Source: Chiridota heheva (Eukaryota; Echinodermata; Holothuroidea; Apodida; Chiridotidae). From it: a stretch of DNA of 64,000 nt. Both the position numbers and the translations under genes were made by a program. Below are positions 24,758 through 36,239 of the stretch, piece after piece. The stretch is from positions 810,001 through 874,000 of the forward strand of contig JAIGNY010001690.1 in assembly GCA_020152595.1 (NCBI GenBank), in the 5' to 3' direction. Position 1 is the first letter of the stretch. Each line of letters begins with the position of its first letter. The notes under the pieces are model-generated. The model had not been told where the DNA came from. It made no database searches and worked only from the letters and a program-made list of their open reading frames with translations.

Positions 24758-24958
24758 CATATATATATACATGCATACATACATACATACATACATACAT
24801 ACATACATACATACATACATACATACACACACATTATACATACATACATACATACATACATACATACATACATACATACATACATACATACATACATACA
24901 TACATACATACATACATACATACATACATACACACACACACTTACATACATACATCAT
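24758..24958. repeat. (ACAT)n tetranucleotide microsatellite
   Basis: About 45 ACAT units with two ACACAC interruptions (24826-24834 and 24931-24940). Tyr/Met/Cys/Val frames on the minus strand and Tyr/Ile/His/Thr frames on the plus strand are artefacts. Confidence 0.95.
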
Positions 24959-25554
24959 ACAAATACATGTATATATATAGATATATATTTATTTTTTCTC
25001 TCCTTCTATTTTCAATGGTCATCTTTAACATAACCAAGTATGTCCACTGTCTGAATTCTGCTTAAATCTACAATCAAAACATTGACCTTAGCAAGGTCAC
25101 TGACCTTTTACCCCCTTCTCCATCAACAATAGTTGTTTCTGTCTGGACTAAATTTCCTCAAAATGAATCTTTTCAGTTTGCTGGCAGTTTTTGCATCAAG
25201 TTCAAGAGTTCAATGTTGGCATACAGAATGGAAATGGACATTACATGTGTACTGTAAGCTTAAAATAGTTTTCTCGTATTTCTTTTTTTTTTATCTATAT
25301 CATACACAACTATTAAAGTGGTCCTGCCATGCCTTCTAAAAAAATTGAGATTTAACCTGTTATAGTTTTTCATATCCCTAAATTCAATAATCTGACAAGA
25401 AACCCTAGAAATAAGTCCATTTTCATAATGAAAAAGGACTTAGAAATTGATCATTTATTGTTTGGTCCGAGAAAAAAAATTGAAAGGGATTTGTGACGTC
25501 ATAACACTTTGCTACGTCATTTCAGGGACAATGACGATTGATGAATTGTAAACA

Positions 25555-25836
25555 ATGCATCACACACATACTAACCACGTACAAATAGCATCTGACTGCG
25601 AAAGTTCTTCGGGCTGTTCAGATCTTAATTTGTCATCTTCAAGTTCAAGCTATGATAAAAAAGATTTGGAAATAAATGAAGAACATTCTCATGATGAAGG
25701 GATGTCGTTCCTTTTGAAATTGAACCGCTTGCAGACAAGAAAGAAGGATCAGGCTTACAACAAAAAGGGCCCTTACATGGTCCTACAGCACAAAGCTTGT
25801 GAAGTCGGCATGAAATTCTTATTGTTTCGCAAGTAA
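25555..25836 (+). CDS. Hypothetical 93-codon frame inside the TTAA transposon
   Basis: ATG-initiated frame with a Ser-rich acidic stretch (SDCESSSGCSDLNLSSSSSS, residues about 13-32) followed by charged sequence and a basic C-terminal half (RLQTRKKDQAYNKKG). It has better codon-like composition than neighbouring frames and is not made of tandem repeats. Its place between the inverted repeats suggests a transposon-encoded remnant. I do not recognise a domain. The Ser/Asp/Glu-rich leader superficially resembles starts of transposon-linked proteins annotated as P2X7-like in invertebrates, but that is weak. No splice partner was found. Confidence 0.3.
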   Translation: MHHTHTNHVQIASDCESSSGCSDLNLSSSSSSYDKKDLEINEEHSHDEGMSFLLKLNRLQTRKKDQAYNKKGPYMVLQHKACEVGMKFLLFRK

Positions 25837-26182
25837 TATTTTGTTAAACATAATCAAATTGAAGTGTTTGCAACAACATCTACTTTTTTTTTTACATCTA
25901 ATGGAGATATATCAAGTTTTATTTATCAATGTTCAAGTCTCTGTCACTTGACGTTTAGTCAACAGGCTTACGTGAACTGAATAGTTCATTCACGCAATCC
26001 ATTTGCTTTTTTGCACTTGAATTTAAAGTTTTTGAAAAAATTGTGAAAATTTGATTAGTTTACTTTTTAACGGCTTGGCATATGGACACAATAATTACAA
26101 TTCACTTCTATTTTATCGATTTGTCTTCCTTCAATCATATTCACACAATATAAAAAATAAATTATACAAATTTTCAACTTAT

Positions 26183-26250
26183 GAAGTAGCCCAGTCGGTT
26201 ATGGCTTCTTTTTTTGAGCGAGAGGTTATGAGTTGGAATCTCACTGAGCC
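26183..26250 (+). pseudogene. tRNA-like sequence, probably SINE-derived
   Basis: GTAGCCCAGTCGGTTATGGC resembles a tRNA A box and D arm, and GAGTTGGAATCTCACTGAGC a decayed B box and T arm, about 40 bp apart. The anticodon arm does not fold well (a T-run replaces the loop). It is a tRNA-derived remnant nested in the TTAA transposon. Confidence 0.35.
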
Positions 26251-26951
26251 TTTTTTTTTTCTTCCTCTTGTTTCTTTCATTTGAATTTGTATTACTCACG
26301 AAACAGTAAAAATTCATGTCAGAGATGATGCAGTCAAGCTACTGTTTAAAATCAAACAGAACAGAGGTAAGAATCTGGCATGAGCTGAATATGACACTGA
26401 ACCCGGTAAGCCTTGAAAACTCGGTTCATGTCAAGTGCACAAAACACATCCAGAATTGTCTCGTTTTGTTGTCTTTTGCCATTGATAAACAACTTTTAGT
26501 TTGAGAATTTATATTACTGCATCCTCCAACTACACAATGCTGTGGCATATAATATTTGCTTGGAAAATGTAACATTTTAGAAGAACAAACAGAGATGCTA
26601 TCAACACTAGTTGTGAAATTTCAATGGCGGACACACATTATGCATGGCATCGATGCATTTGTTTACATACAGGCATTCCTAAAATGACATCATTGCGTAA
26701 TGAGCCTTATTCTGGGATTTTTTGTCGAGGTGACGAAAAATAAATTTTTCTTTTGCAATTTTCTCGCAATCGATTGGGATTTGTGCATAAAAAGTTATAT
26801 TTTTGCAAATCAATTAACCCAATGAACATATAACGTAAGTTCCGACCTCAATGGCAGGACCACTTTAAGGAATATTCCCATGGATTTTCATTTTTTCATA
26901 TATGATAGAGAATTTGTTTAGAGACAAAATGGAGAAAAAACTATGTTAATA

Positions 26952-27016
26952 CCCACTGGGATTCGAACCCAGAACACTAGATTGGAAAGCTGGCAAAGTT
27001 TTACCGAACTGCCATG
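26952..27016 (-). pseudogene. tRNA-like sequence (B box intact), probable SINE head
   Basis: On the minus strand, TGGCAGTTCGGTA approximates an A box and GGGTTCGAATCCC is a perfect T arm and B box. The loop reads TTTCCAA, which would give a Gly-type TCC anticodon, but the anticodon and acceptor stems do not pair fully. I judge it a tRNA-derived repeat head and not a functional gene. Confidence 0.45.
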
Positions 27017-27257
27017 GAAGTCTTCAAAATTAATGTCTTATTTGTGGAAATATTGACACCCCAAAGATTTGGGTGAACCAGTGTTGCACCTCTATTTTAT
27101 ACAAACATAAATTGATGCTAAATTTTTCAACAAAAAAACTAAATATCTATTTTCTCAGCTATTCCTCCAGTCTTACATTATGTTAATTATGTTCTTTACT
27201 GTTTTTCACAAATAATCAAAAATCACTTTTTCTAATCATATTTCACTGGAAAATAAG

Positions 27258-27926
27258 ATGCATTATATCTATGCAAGATGCATTATATCTATGCAAGATG
27301 CATTGTATCTATGCAAGATGCATTGTATCTATGCAAGATGCATTACATCTATGCAAGATGCATTATATCTATGCAAGATGCATTATATCTATGCAAGATG
27401 CATTATATCTATGCAAGATGCATTATATCTATGCAAGATGCATTATATCTATGCAAGATGCATTATATCTATGCAAGATGCATTATATCTATGCAAGATG
27501 CATTATATCTATGCAAGATGCATTATATCTATGCAAGATGCATTATATCTATGCAAGATGCATTATATCTATGCAAGATGCATTATATCTATGCAATATG
27601 CATTACATCTATGCAATATGCATTACATCTATGCAAGATGCATTATATCTATGCAAGATGCATTATATCTATGCAAGATGCATTATATCTATGCAAGATG
27701 CATTGTATCTATGCAAGATGCATTATATCTATGCAAGATGCATTATAGCTATGCAAGATGCATTATATCTATGCAAGATGCATTATATCTATGCAAGATG
27801 CATTATATCTATGCAGGATGCATTATATCTATGCAAGATGCATTATATCTATGCAAGATGCATTATATCTATGCAAGATGCATTATATCTATGCAAGATG
27901 CATTATATTTATGCAAGATGCATTTT
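27258..27926. repeat. 20-bp minisatellite (ATGCATTATATCTATGCAAG)
   Basis: About 33 head-to-tail copies of ATGCATTATATCTATGCAAG with very few substitutions. A 20-bp period shifts frame by two bases per unit, but no frame contains a stop, so the three forward frames share the same 20-residue peptide period. Open frames of 156-263 codons result. The high homogeneity suggests recent expansion or gene conversion. Each unit carries the ATGCAT palindrome. Confidence 0.95.
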
Positions 27927-27974
27927 GGAAAACATGAACTCTTAACATACCGTAGTGTAGTTACAATATGCATC

Positions 27975-28083
27975 TTTTCAAAGGATAAGTTCAGGGGTAA
28001 AGCATGTCCTTTTTGTATGAAAGAGCACTTCAAAAAAACAAAATGGTGAAGAAAGCATTCATAACTCTTATTCCATTAAACAG
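27975..28083 (+). mobile_element. MITE family A, left-arm fragment
   Basis: AAAGGATAAGTTCAGGGGTAA, then TATGAAAGAGCACTTC, CAAAATGGTGAAGAAAGCAT and CTTATTCCATTAAAC match the left arm of the following complete copy. It lies between the 20-bp array and that copy. Confidence 0.6.
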
Positions 28084-28089
28084 TTAAAG

Positions 28090-28442
28090 GATTAGTTAAG
28101 TGGTCAAGCATGCCCATCTTATATGAAAGAGGACTTCAGAGGAAACAAAATGTATTCAAAGTCTTTATGTATTCTATCATAATTTGTCCTTCAATTTTGT
28201 TGCTTAAAAACCATTGGATATGTCAGGAAAGTAGAAAAACAGATTCTTGTAAGGATAGGATAAAGGCGCCAACCTTACATAGTAGACTTACTACACCAGT
28301 CATTTCTATAAAGATAAGACAAGAGCTTTAAACTTGAATATCTCCTTAACGGAATAAGTTTTTTGAACAGTTTCTTAACCAGTTTTGTTTGTTTTAAAGT
28401 CCTCTTTCATATAAGATATTTTGCTTGACCACTGAACTAATC
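28090..28442. mobile_element. MITE family A, most complete copy (~353 bp)
   Basis: The left end GATTAGTTAAGTGGTCAAGC (28090) and the right end, reverse complement GATTAGTTCAGTGGTCAAGC (28442), form inverted repeats. The match continues through TCTTATATGAAAGAGGACTT for about 60 bp. The internal part GGCGCCAACCTTACATAGTA and AAACTTGAATATCTCCTTAACGG is shared with the 12.4-kb copy. It has no coding sequence. A clear target duplication could not be identified. Confidence 0.7.
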
Positions 28443-28444
28443 AC

Positions 28445-29930
28445 TTCTTTATACAAATCACAAAGGAATTTAGGAACTAAAGAAATTTCCATATTTTCCA
28501 CCTCACGGTACAGTGCATATTTGCTAACATGAATTAGGTTAAGTCATCTTTTAATGTACTTCACTGGCATCCAATGAAGGAAGCGTGTAATTAAAAAGTA
28601 CAAAGTAAAAGCGTTAAAGAGTTGAAACATAAACGAGACACAAACCCACAGAACAATTTCGGTTCTAATTGGGTAAAAATGTATGAAGATTCCAAAATCA
28701 ATACCGTTTCCCTCAAAAATCAATCAGTTTCCAGATTTTATTCAAAGTATGAGGACCTATAGAGATTGCCATATTGTTCGGTATATTTTGAAACTGCCAA
28801 TTTTCAGGTCCGAAAGTTACATTTTAGAATCAGTTCCGGTTTTTTGTTGTCAAAAAAAATTTCATGAAAGACAACACTGAACAACGACAATTAGGATTTA
28901 AGTGCGAATGATTTCATGGTTTTCACATCCTTTAAAAGCACAATTAAATTTTGATTTGAAAGATTATTTGCTTTATTTTGAAGTTATACTTTTCTTCCTG
29001 TAAAGATAATATAATCGTCATCTTGCCTCTAACCAGTTCGTTGAAACACTCTTGCTCTACAATAGTACCACTAGTACATGTAGGCCTTCGTTAGGATAGT
29101 GGTTTCCCATATGCTTAGCTTAAGTTACAAAAGAACAATTTGTACAGCCATATGGCTTCACATTCTGACATAATTTCTCAAAATTTCTCGCCACTGATAA
29201 AATCTTTTCTTAACTTTCACAAATCATCTCCCATAGGCCTAGATGTGTTTACACATGTCATGCGGGAACGGAACTGATTCGATGACGTCACTTAAAGTCA
29301 TTTCTATTGAGGGCGGGTGTATAAGATTTCCACCCTCATACGATTCATATATCAATATTTTTATTAATTCAAATAAAATATCACGGAACACTTTTTAAGC
29401 ATCCCAAGGTGGGTATAGTGTTAAGAATATAATTATGTTCACATCATTATAGCTAAAAGAAATCTGTGGGTTGGTGTCTCTTTTAATTCTTGATTAGAGA
29501 GGAAATACGCCGCATGTCCCTGGATGAAATGAAATGCAACAGTGGGGTACATCAATCTCCGCCCAAAATTTGTGAGACATGAAAGAAATCTAGTCAATAG
29601 AGTAGTAAACAAAGTCACGATCACGATACTAGACAATTTGATGATGCCAAGTTACGACCGGTCAACAGGATACCTGTTGCGGTTTAAATGTTTGCTGTTG
29701 CGTACAGCCAACATGCTTTGTTATGCAATATTAATACTGCCTGGTTGTAGCATACAGCCATACACATTGTTAAACTACCCCCTCTATTTTCTTTTATAAT
29801 CTTGTACAAAGGATAAATGTTTGTATATAAATTGTTTTATAACCAGAACAAAAGGGTTTTGTGGTGCTTTTTCAGAAGCTGAATGACTGTCATGTCACTG
29901 GATATCACGTAATATTTGTTCCAGGATATT
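28445..29930. other. Non-coding sequence, nothing recognised
   Basis: No frame above 85 codons and no recognisable motif. Confidence 0.5.
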
Positions 29931-29934
29931 TATT

Positions 29935-31150
29935 CATAAACCATACCCACCATGCAGATCAATAAAAATGTTGACAACATTTGCAATTTGCACAATAATT
30001 AACAACATTATTATAGCAAGTATGATGCAAAAACGGTTGTTAATTTATCTTATTTCAATTTGTCAGTAAGCCCCGCCTACTTATTTAAATTCATGAAATC
30101 ACTACCACAACATTAGAACATATGTACATACCATGACCCATGTGTGTACCTGATAGATCATACATCTGATGTATCATTCATGGGGTACGGTATGGTGTTT
30201 ACATCATTTAGCACTTTCACATTATGCCAAACCCACCATGCATATTAATGCCATCTGCTAATAACATATGCATGTACACAATAATCAACAAAATTATGCC
30301 TAATATGATGCAAAACTGACATACAGTTACTCATTTATCACTTTTTTACTTTAAGCCCTACCCACTTATTTATATGCATGAAATCACATCACATTAGGTC
30401 ACATCTGCAGACCATGAGCTATCTGTGTACCACACATGATGTGAACCCAGTTCACAGTTTTTGAGATATCGTGTTTACTTATGCTTTTTTTTAAAACAAA
30501 ATCATATTAAGCCCTGCCCACATGCATATTAATGATATTCAACGTTTTTATATCATGAAACATACACACTAATATCATTATTATAACAAATATTAAACAA
30601 AACAGACCTGCGATTGTCAAAATAAGAGCATTTTAATCTTTTTTATTAGGCTCCACCCACTCATTAATATAGGCATATCACCACCAAAAACAACAGACAC
30701 ATGGGCTATTTGTGTACCAAATATGACTTGAAACCAGTTTACCATTTTTGAGATACCGTGTTTACAAGCTTTTCAGCAAAATCATATTAAGCCCCGCCCA
30801 CTATGCATATTAATGGCATTCAATATTTCTATGTCATGAACATGTACATACCAGCTAACAACATAAATACACCAAATATGAAACAAAACAGATGTGCGGT
30901 TGTTAAAATATGAGCATTTACAAATTTCTAAATTAAGCCCGCCTATTCATTAATGTGCATGACATCACCATCGAAAACAATAGGGCACACCTACAGACCA
31001 TGTACCAAATATGACAAGAATCCAACGTATCGTTTTTGAAATGTCGCGTTACAAGCTGGCTGTCACAAACACACACACACACCTACATACAACGCCATCA
31101 TGACCTCATAGGTTTCTGATGCTATCGCTGGTCTTGGTCTCAGCAGGACT
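29935..31150. repeat. ~285-bp tandem repeat, about four diverged copies
   Basis: The phrase GAGATATCGTGTTTAC recurs at about 30466, 30751 and (diverged) 31037, giving a period near 285 bp. Each unit also has TTAAGCCCCGCCCACT, GCATATTAATGGCATTCAA, CATGTACATACC and a second half with AAGCCC(C)GCCTAYTCATTAAT. The array ends in (CA)n and CCATCATGACCTCATAGG, with sequence like a transposon end. Further partial units lie at 32370-32585. Confidence 0.8.
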
Positions 31151-31440
31151 TACACAATGTATATGTAACTTTTCTTTTGAGGTACACAAGTACATATTTT
31201 TCATGGAGGATTTTGTGCGTGGATGTGTAAACATGTAGTTAACTTATTGTTGAATAAACTGCACCAATATATTAACGCATAGCAATGCTAGGAGCGGGGC
31301 CTTGAGTTTCCAACCACCATTCTAGTTTCTACCTAAGGATTCACGTAGCTGGACATGTAAGTAACATTGATTAAATTGTTACATATTCTATCAAAGATGA
31401 AAAAGAATGTGTTGCTGTTGCAACAAATCTATAATCACAA

Positions 31441-31587
31441 ATATTCCTTTCAAAACATGAATGAGAATATTCCTTTCAAAACATAGGAATATTCCTTTCA
31501 AAACATGGGAATATTCCATTCAAAACATGGGAATATTCCTTTCAAAACATGGGAATATTCCTTTCAAAACATGGGAATATTCCTTTA
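31441..31587. repeat. 21-bp minisatellite (GGAATATTCCTTTCAAAACAT)
   Basis: Seven copies of GGAATATTCCTTTCAAAACAT. Each unit contains the GGAATATTCC palindrome. MITE family A-like sequence follows. Confidence 0.9.
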
Positions 31588-31639
31588 ACAAATGTTACTG
31601 CAATTTAAAAAAATTAATTTAATTTGTTTTCTATTTAAA

Positions 31640-31965
31640 TCATTTTTCCTCAAATGTTCTTCAGGTGGTAAATTATAAAAACCTGTGCTAGATTCTGTTT
31701 GACTACTTTCCTGATATATCCATTGGTTCTAAAGCCACAAAATCACAGGAAAAATCTATGATACAATACATAAAGATTTTGAGGAATCTGAGGCTGTGAT
31801 GTCACAATTAGTCTGATTTTATCAGTTTGTTCTACACAAATGATACAGAACTTTAAACTCCTCAACGGAATAAGATATTTGAATGCTTTCTTCATCATTT
31901 TGTTTATATTGAAGTCCTCTTTCATATAAGATGGAACCTGCTCTATTACTGAAGTAAATTTTCGA
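31640..31965 (-). mobile_element. MITE family A, long partial copy
   Basis: CTTCAGGTGGTAAATTATAA, CTACTTTCCTGATATATCC, GTGATGTCACAATTAGTCTG, then CAACGGAATAAGATATTTG and TTGAAGTCCTCTTTCATATA parallel 5900-6122 and the reverse complement of 9060-9240. Confidence 0.65.
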
Positions 31966-32369
31966 AAATTCAAAATTGGTATTACATTGACAATCTGGTT
32001 TATTGTGCTACTATACCACTCTTATAATAGCTCCTTTCTGCTTCAGGTTAAAATTACAAATATTTGTTATTGACCAACAGCGGTTTGTGCTTCAGTACCT
32101 GATATATCTGGCGGCATTCCAAAATTCACTCAAACAGGAGATATCAAATAGAACAAATACAGCCTGGATAAACAAATCGTTTGTAAGCTAAATTTGGTTT
32201 TGACTGAAATTACTGTCATGCAAAATAATTATCATATTTGTCTTCAAAGGGAAAGTATGGCATTCTTTACAAGCAGACAACCAGAACCAAAAAGTTTTGA
32301 GGGTCCGATGATTTTTTTCATGCTGATTGATTTTGTATTAACTGTTATGTCATTGCATATAAAAAAATA

Positions 32370-32590
32370 TTTGAGATATCGTGTGTACAAGCTATTTCAG
32401 CAAAATCATATTAAGTCCCACCCACTGTGCATATCAATGAAATTCAATGTTTTTTTAATATAAAATGAACATGTACAAACTAGCTAAAATCATAATATGA
32501 AACAAAACAGACATGTGATTGTTAAATTATGAACATTTCAAGATTTTCACAATAAGCCCTACCTACTAATTAACATGTATGACATGTATT
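32370..32590. repeat. Partial copy of the ~285-bp repeat
   Basis: GAGATATCGTGTGTACAAGC, then CAAAATCATATTAAGTCCCACC and TGTGCATATCAATGAAATTC match units of the array at 29935-31150. Confidence 0.7.
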
Positions 32591-32856
32591 TTGAAAATAC
32601 AGAAAGGGATTAATTGCCCAACAAACAAGAGGATTTGAAGATAAGCCCTCACCCTGACAAGATAGAGTTAGGTTTAGGCTTTAAAACCTTCACTGTATGT
32701 TGGGCAATACAGTCATTTTGATTCTATTCTCTTAATATCAGTCTCATATAAAAAATAATGACAGTGTTTATTATAGTTAGAACGTTCAGCGGTAAAATTA
32801 TAAACTAGGTTAAATCACCTGCAGTACTTTCTTCCAAAAATTTTAGCAGAGGATCA

Positions 32857-33612
32857 CAAAATATAGGTATTCATAAGAAAATATGGGTAGTCATAAGAAA
32901 ATATGGGTAGTCATAAGAAAATATGGGTATTCATAAAAAAATATAAGAAGATATTTATAAGAAAATATGGGTAGTCATAAGAAAATATGGGTAGTCATAA
33001 GGAAATATGGGTAGTCATAAGAAAATATGGGCAGTCATAAGAAAATATGGGTAGTCATAAGAAAATATGGGTAGTCATAAGAAAATATGGGTAGTCATAA
33101 GAAAATATGGGTATTCATAAGAAAATATGGGTAGTCATAAGGAAATATGGGTATTCATAAGAAAAAAAGGGTAGTCATAAGCAAATATGGGTAATCATAA
33201 AAAAAAATATGGGTAGTCATAAGGAAATATGGGTGTTCATAAGAAAATATGGGTAGTCATAAGGAAATATGGGTATTCATAAGAAAATATGGGTATTTAT
33301 AAGAAAAAAATATAGAAAATAGTTATAAGAAAATATGGGTAGTCATAAGAAAATATGGGTAGTCATAAGAAAATATGGGAAGTCATAAAAAATATGGGTA
33401 GTCATAAGAAAATATGGGTAGTCATAAGGAAATATGGGTGTTCATAAAAAAAAAATATGGGTAGTCATAAGAAAAAATGGGTAGTCATAAGAAAATATAG
33501 GTATTCATAAGAAAATATGGGTATTCATAAGAAAATATGGGTATTTATAAGAAAATGTGGGTATTCATAAAATATAGGTATATATAAGAAAATATGGGTA
33601 TTCATAAAAAAT
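32857..33612. repeat. 20-bp minisatellite (GAAAATATGGGTAGTCATAA)
   Basis: About 37 copies of GAAAATATGGGTAGTCATAA, alternating with GGTATTCATAA variants, plus some length variants with A-runs. The variants are partly clustered, indicating higher-order structure. Confidence 0.95.
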
Positions 33613-33614
33613 TG

Positions 33615-34335
33615 TAGAGATTCTGGCCAATAACCAACCTTTTGTTAAGCACTTCAAGAGGGAGCACTTAGACAGATTTTCCATAAACCTTGGATATATA
33701 TATATATACTTTTGCATTTTTTTCACGCAAAAGGAGGCACAGGCCTTCACAAGGAAGAGACCCCCTCCCCCCTCTCCCCACCTATGCCCCATGCTGGCTA
33801 TGGTCCTGAGAGGTTTGCCAACCTTCTTAATCTTATTTTAAATAATCCACCCTGTATCCAATGGACAAATTCTAGATTAGTACAAAATCACTGTAAAAAG
33901 AATCTTGGGGTTTTCATTCATAAATATCAGCACTCTGCATAGCACATACCTCTGCCCCCATTGCAATGCCAACATGCCTAGAAAGTTTTTAGAGTTCATT
34001 CAATCCCCATACCCAATATAATCTACCTCGGAAACCTTAGGCCCACCAAGATTCATTCCAAAGTTCTGATCTGTAATAATCATTTACATTTTGAACACTG
34101 GAAGATTATCTTCTGACTGATTTCTTCCAAGGACATATCATTGTTTTCAGTTTCATTGAGGCTAAGCATTCATTGTTTGAGTTCTTTTATTAAGATTCAC
34201 ATTCCATTATTTTCCATTCATGGCAGAAACCAATTTTATTTGATTTAATTTTCTTTTGAGTCCAGAAAATTGACTGTTGAATTTCTTTTCATGGCATAAA
34301 TTCATTGTTCACTACATTCCACTGGAAAGTTAAAC
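33615..34335. other. Non-coding sequence, nothing recognised
   Basis: No gene is recognised. A short (TA)n run lies at 33693-33708. Confidence 0.45.
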
Positions 34336-34339
34336 TATG

Positions 34340-34680
34340 TCTTGACAGACCTTACCCTAAACATCCCACCACTCAATTTCTGCCCTTCCCTTGTACCAAT
34401 ATGTCCTAAATTCAAATCACTTGTTCCTTTAGCAATAATAAAACCACACATCAATTTTAATTCAAATCTAATCATCAGTTTACGAGATATTCTAATGAGT
34501 CAAACTCACCATATATGTCCCCACCCCTCCATTTAGGCCCTCCCCTGTTCCAATGTTTCAAATTTTAATCACTTCTTCCTTAAGCAGTAGAAGAAAAAAA
34601 AAGATAATCACAATCTAATCATCAGTTTTTGGGATATGTTTATAACCTCCGTCTAACTACGTTGGCAGAGGTAATAATTA
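34340..34680. repeat. Two diverged ~150-bp tandem units
   Basis: CCCTTCCCTTGTACCAATATGTC and CCCTCCCCTGTTCCAATGTTTC both begin a unit that continues through AAATCACTTSTTCCTT and AATCTAATCATCAGTTTWYG. The region ends with GGCAGAGGTAATAATTA. Confidence 0.6.
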
Positions 34681-34684
34681 TGAC

Positions 34685-35045
34685 TTTATCTGTTTCCATG
34701 TCTTAATGCCGTCATTAAATATGCTCAGAAATTAAAATATTTACTGATATAAATTTTACGCAAAACTGGACAAAATATTAACAGATGTTGTCCTAATGCT
34801 GTCCTGTGTCTTACTGCTATTATATGATTTTTGCCATCACAAGAGTAGAGCAAAAACCAAGCCAGGAATTATGGCCATGAATGGAGAAATACAGGGTGTT
34901 GTGCAGAAGATACATCTGAAGAGACATCTGATGGGTGCATTTTTGTACTGTAAATGGACCAATTAAATGGCAGTTTCCCATACCCCCTTCTTTCCACACA
35001 CACACACACACACACACAATTATGACAGTTTGTTACAAATTTGTA
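34685..35045. other. Non-coding sequence with (CA)n run
   Basis: (CA)n at 34996-35018. No gene is recognised. Confidence 0.5.
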
Positions 35046-35046
35046 G

Positions 35047-35220
35047 GTTTGGATGTTTGTTGATGTTTAAAAGCGCTGTGACAGTCAGAGTCAAGTGTAC
35101 CAGGAGGGTGTTAAATATTTTAGTGCTACAGTACAGAGAGAGGAAAATGAAAATTAAAATTGATAGAGTAGGGAGGGTAGAGAAAAGCAGGGGAAATAGG
35201 TAAGGGTAAGGTTTGGAAGT
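35047..35220 (-). mobile_element. LINE 3' end fragment, second subfamily
   Basis: GGATGTTTGTTGATGTTTAAAAG, then GTGACAGTCAGAGTCAAGTG and AGGAGGGTGTTAAATATTTTAG match 8271-8410 and 22462-22560. Confidence 0.6.
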
Positions 35221-35224
35221 TCAA

Positions 35225-36050
35225 AATGTAGGTGATTGCATTTGTTAGTGGGCATAAGTAAGCAAAAAAATGAATAAATTGTGAAGATCAAACATTATGT
35301 CCAGTATATAAAAATGGTAATCATCTTTCTCTTTTTACCTACATATGGTACCCTATTTTACACCCCACTTATTTGGAACTGAACCTAGCTGAAAAACAGA
35401 TATCCAAGCGGGGTAAACATCTAAGATATAGATCTAATCTAGGATCTAAGCATGGCTAAAGTATTTGAACCATTCTATTTCACACACCTTATAATGCAAG
35501 ATGTACCCAGAGAAAGTAGGGCCCATCCAAAAAAAATCAGCGGTCCCATCCCATGTCACACACATGTGAATACCCCATATTTCAAAATAGGATAAACAAA
35601 ATGTAATGTACATCCTGGAATTTTCACACCTTATAAAAATAATGATCATATGGCATGTTTTACAGTCACTTGGGTAGAAAAGTGAAAACGTTAAGATTCA
35701 AATTTACATAATTCATCAAAAATATATATCAAATAATAAGATTTTTTTCAAAGATACAATACTGAACAAAATAGTCAATAATTTTGCTGCAATACCAACC
35801 GCCACCTATCTGTTTCTCAGATATTACCATCCATGAGTACTTTGTACAATTTGGCACTTGGCAGAGACTAAATTTATGAACTTCTTTAGGCCAGCGGTAG
35901 CGGAATGAAAAAAGCTCTGCAATTTTAGCTGTGGTTAAAATCATGCTTAAAATGCAGTCCACTTGCCTCAACCATATCTACTTGATGTGATGATACCCAA
36001 AAAATATATTAGATTTTAGACATTTTAGAACAAATTATTTCGGAGCTCGC
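35225..36050. other. Non-coding sequence, nothing recognised
   Basis: No frame above 80 codons; nothing recognised. Confidence 0.5.
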
Positions 36051-36052
36051 GT

Positions 36053-36234
36053 GTTAACACACAATTACAATGACGGGGTCGTCACCTGCGTATTTGGTTA
36101 TGATAGTAACAATGCTATCACGAAACATATAATATGACCCAGAAGAGAACACAGGTATGACGTACGGACAGACATAACATTGACAATCAAGTCAATGTCC
36201 ACTGCCTTTGATAACCAGTTGTGGTGCATTGGCG
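36053..36234 (-). mobile_element. tRNA-derived SINE, headless copy
   Basis: Body of the SINE seen at 15551 and 55222 (CAATTACAATGACGGGGTCG to TAACCAGTTGTGGTGCATTG). The tRNA-like head is missing, so in its minus orientation it is 5'-truncated. Confidence 0.75.
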
Positions 36235-36239
36235 ATTTT

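Larger units (their letters stand above)
25313..26868. mobile_element. 1.55-kb DNA transposon with TTAA target duplication
   Basis: The terminal inverted repeats are AGTGGTCCTGCCAT (25317-25330) and its exact reverse complement (26851-26864), each flanked by TTAA (25313-25316 and 26865-26868). Subterminal sequences also mirror each other: TACGTCATTTCAGG near 25515 and, reversed, near 26690. TTAA duplication is typical of piggyBac and Kolobok elements, but the tips do not let me choose. One 93-codon Ser/Asp/Glu-rich frame lies at 25555-25836. No transposase catalytic domain is visible, so it is probably non-autonomous. Confidence 0.85.

Noticed and set aside
26952..27016. Functional tRNA-Gly on the minus strand
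   Set aside because: The B box is perfect, but anticodon and acceptor stems do not pair; more likely a SINE head.
27258..28049. 263-codon repeat protein
   Set aside because: All three forward frames of the 20-bp array give the same kind of peptide, and there is no non-repeat domain or splice signal.
32857..33612. Regularly spaced repeats resembling a CRISPR array
   Set aside because: Units are contiguous 20-bp repeats without unique spacers, and the sequence is from an animal genome.
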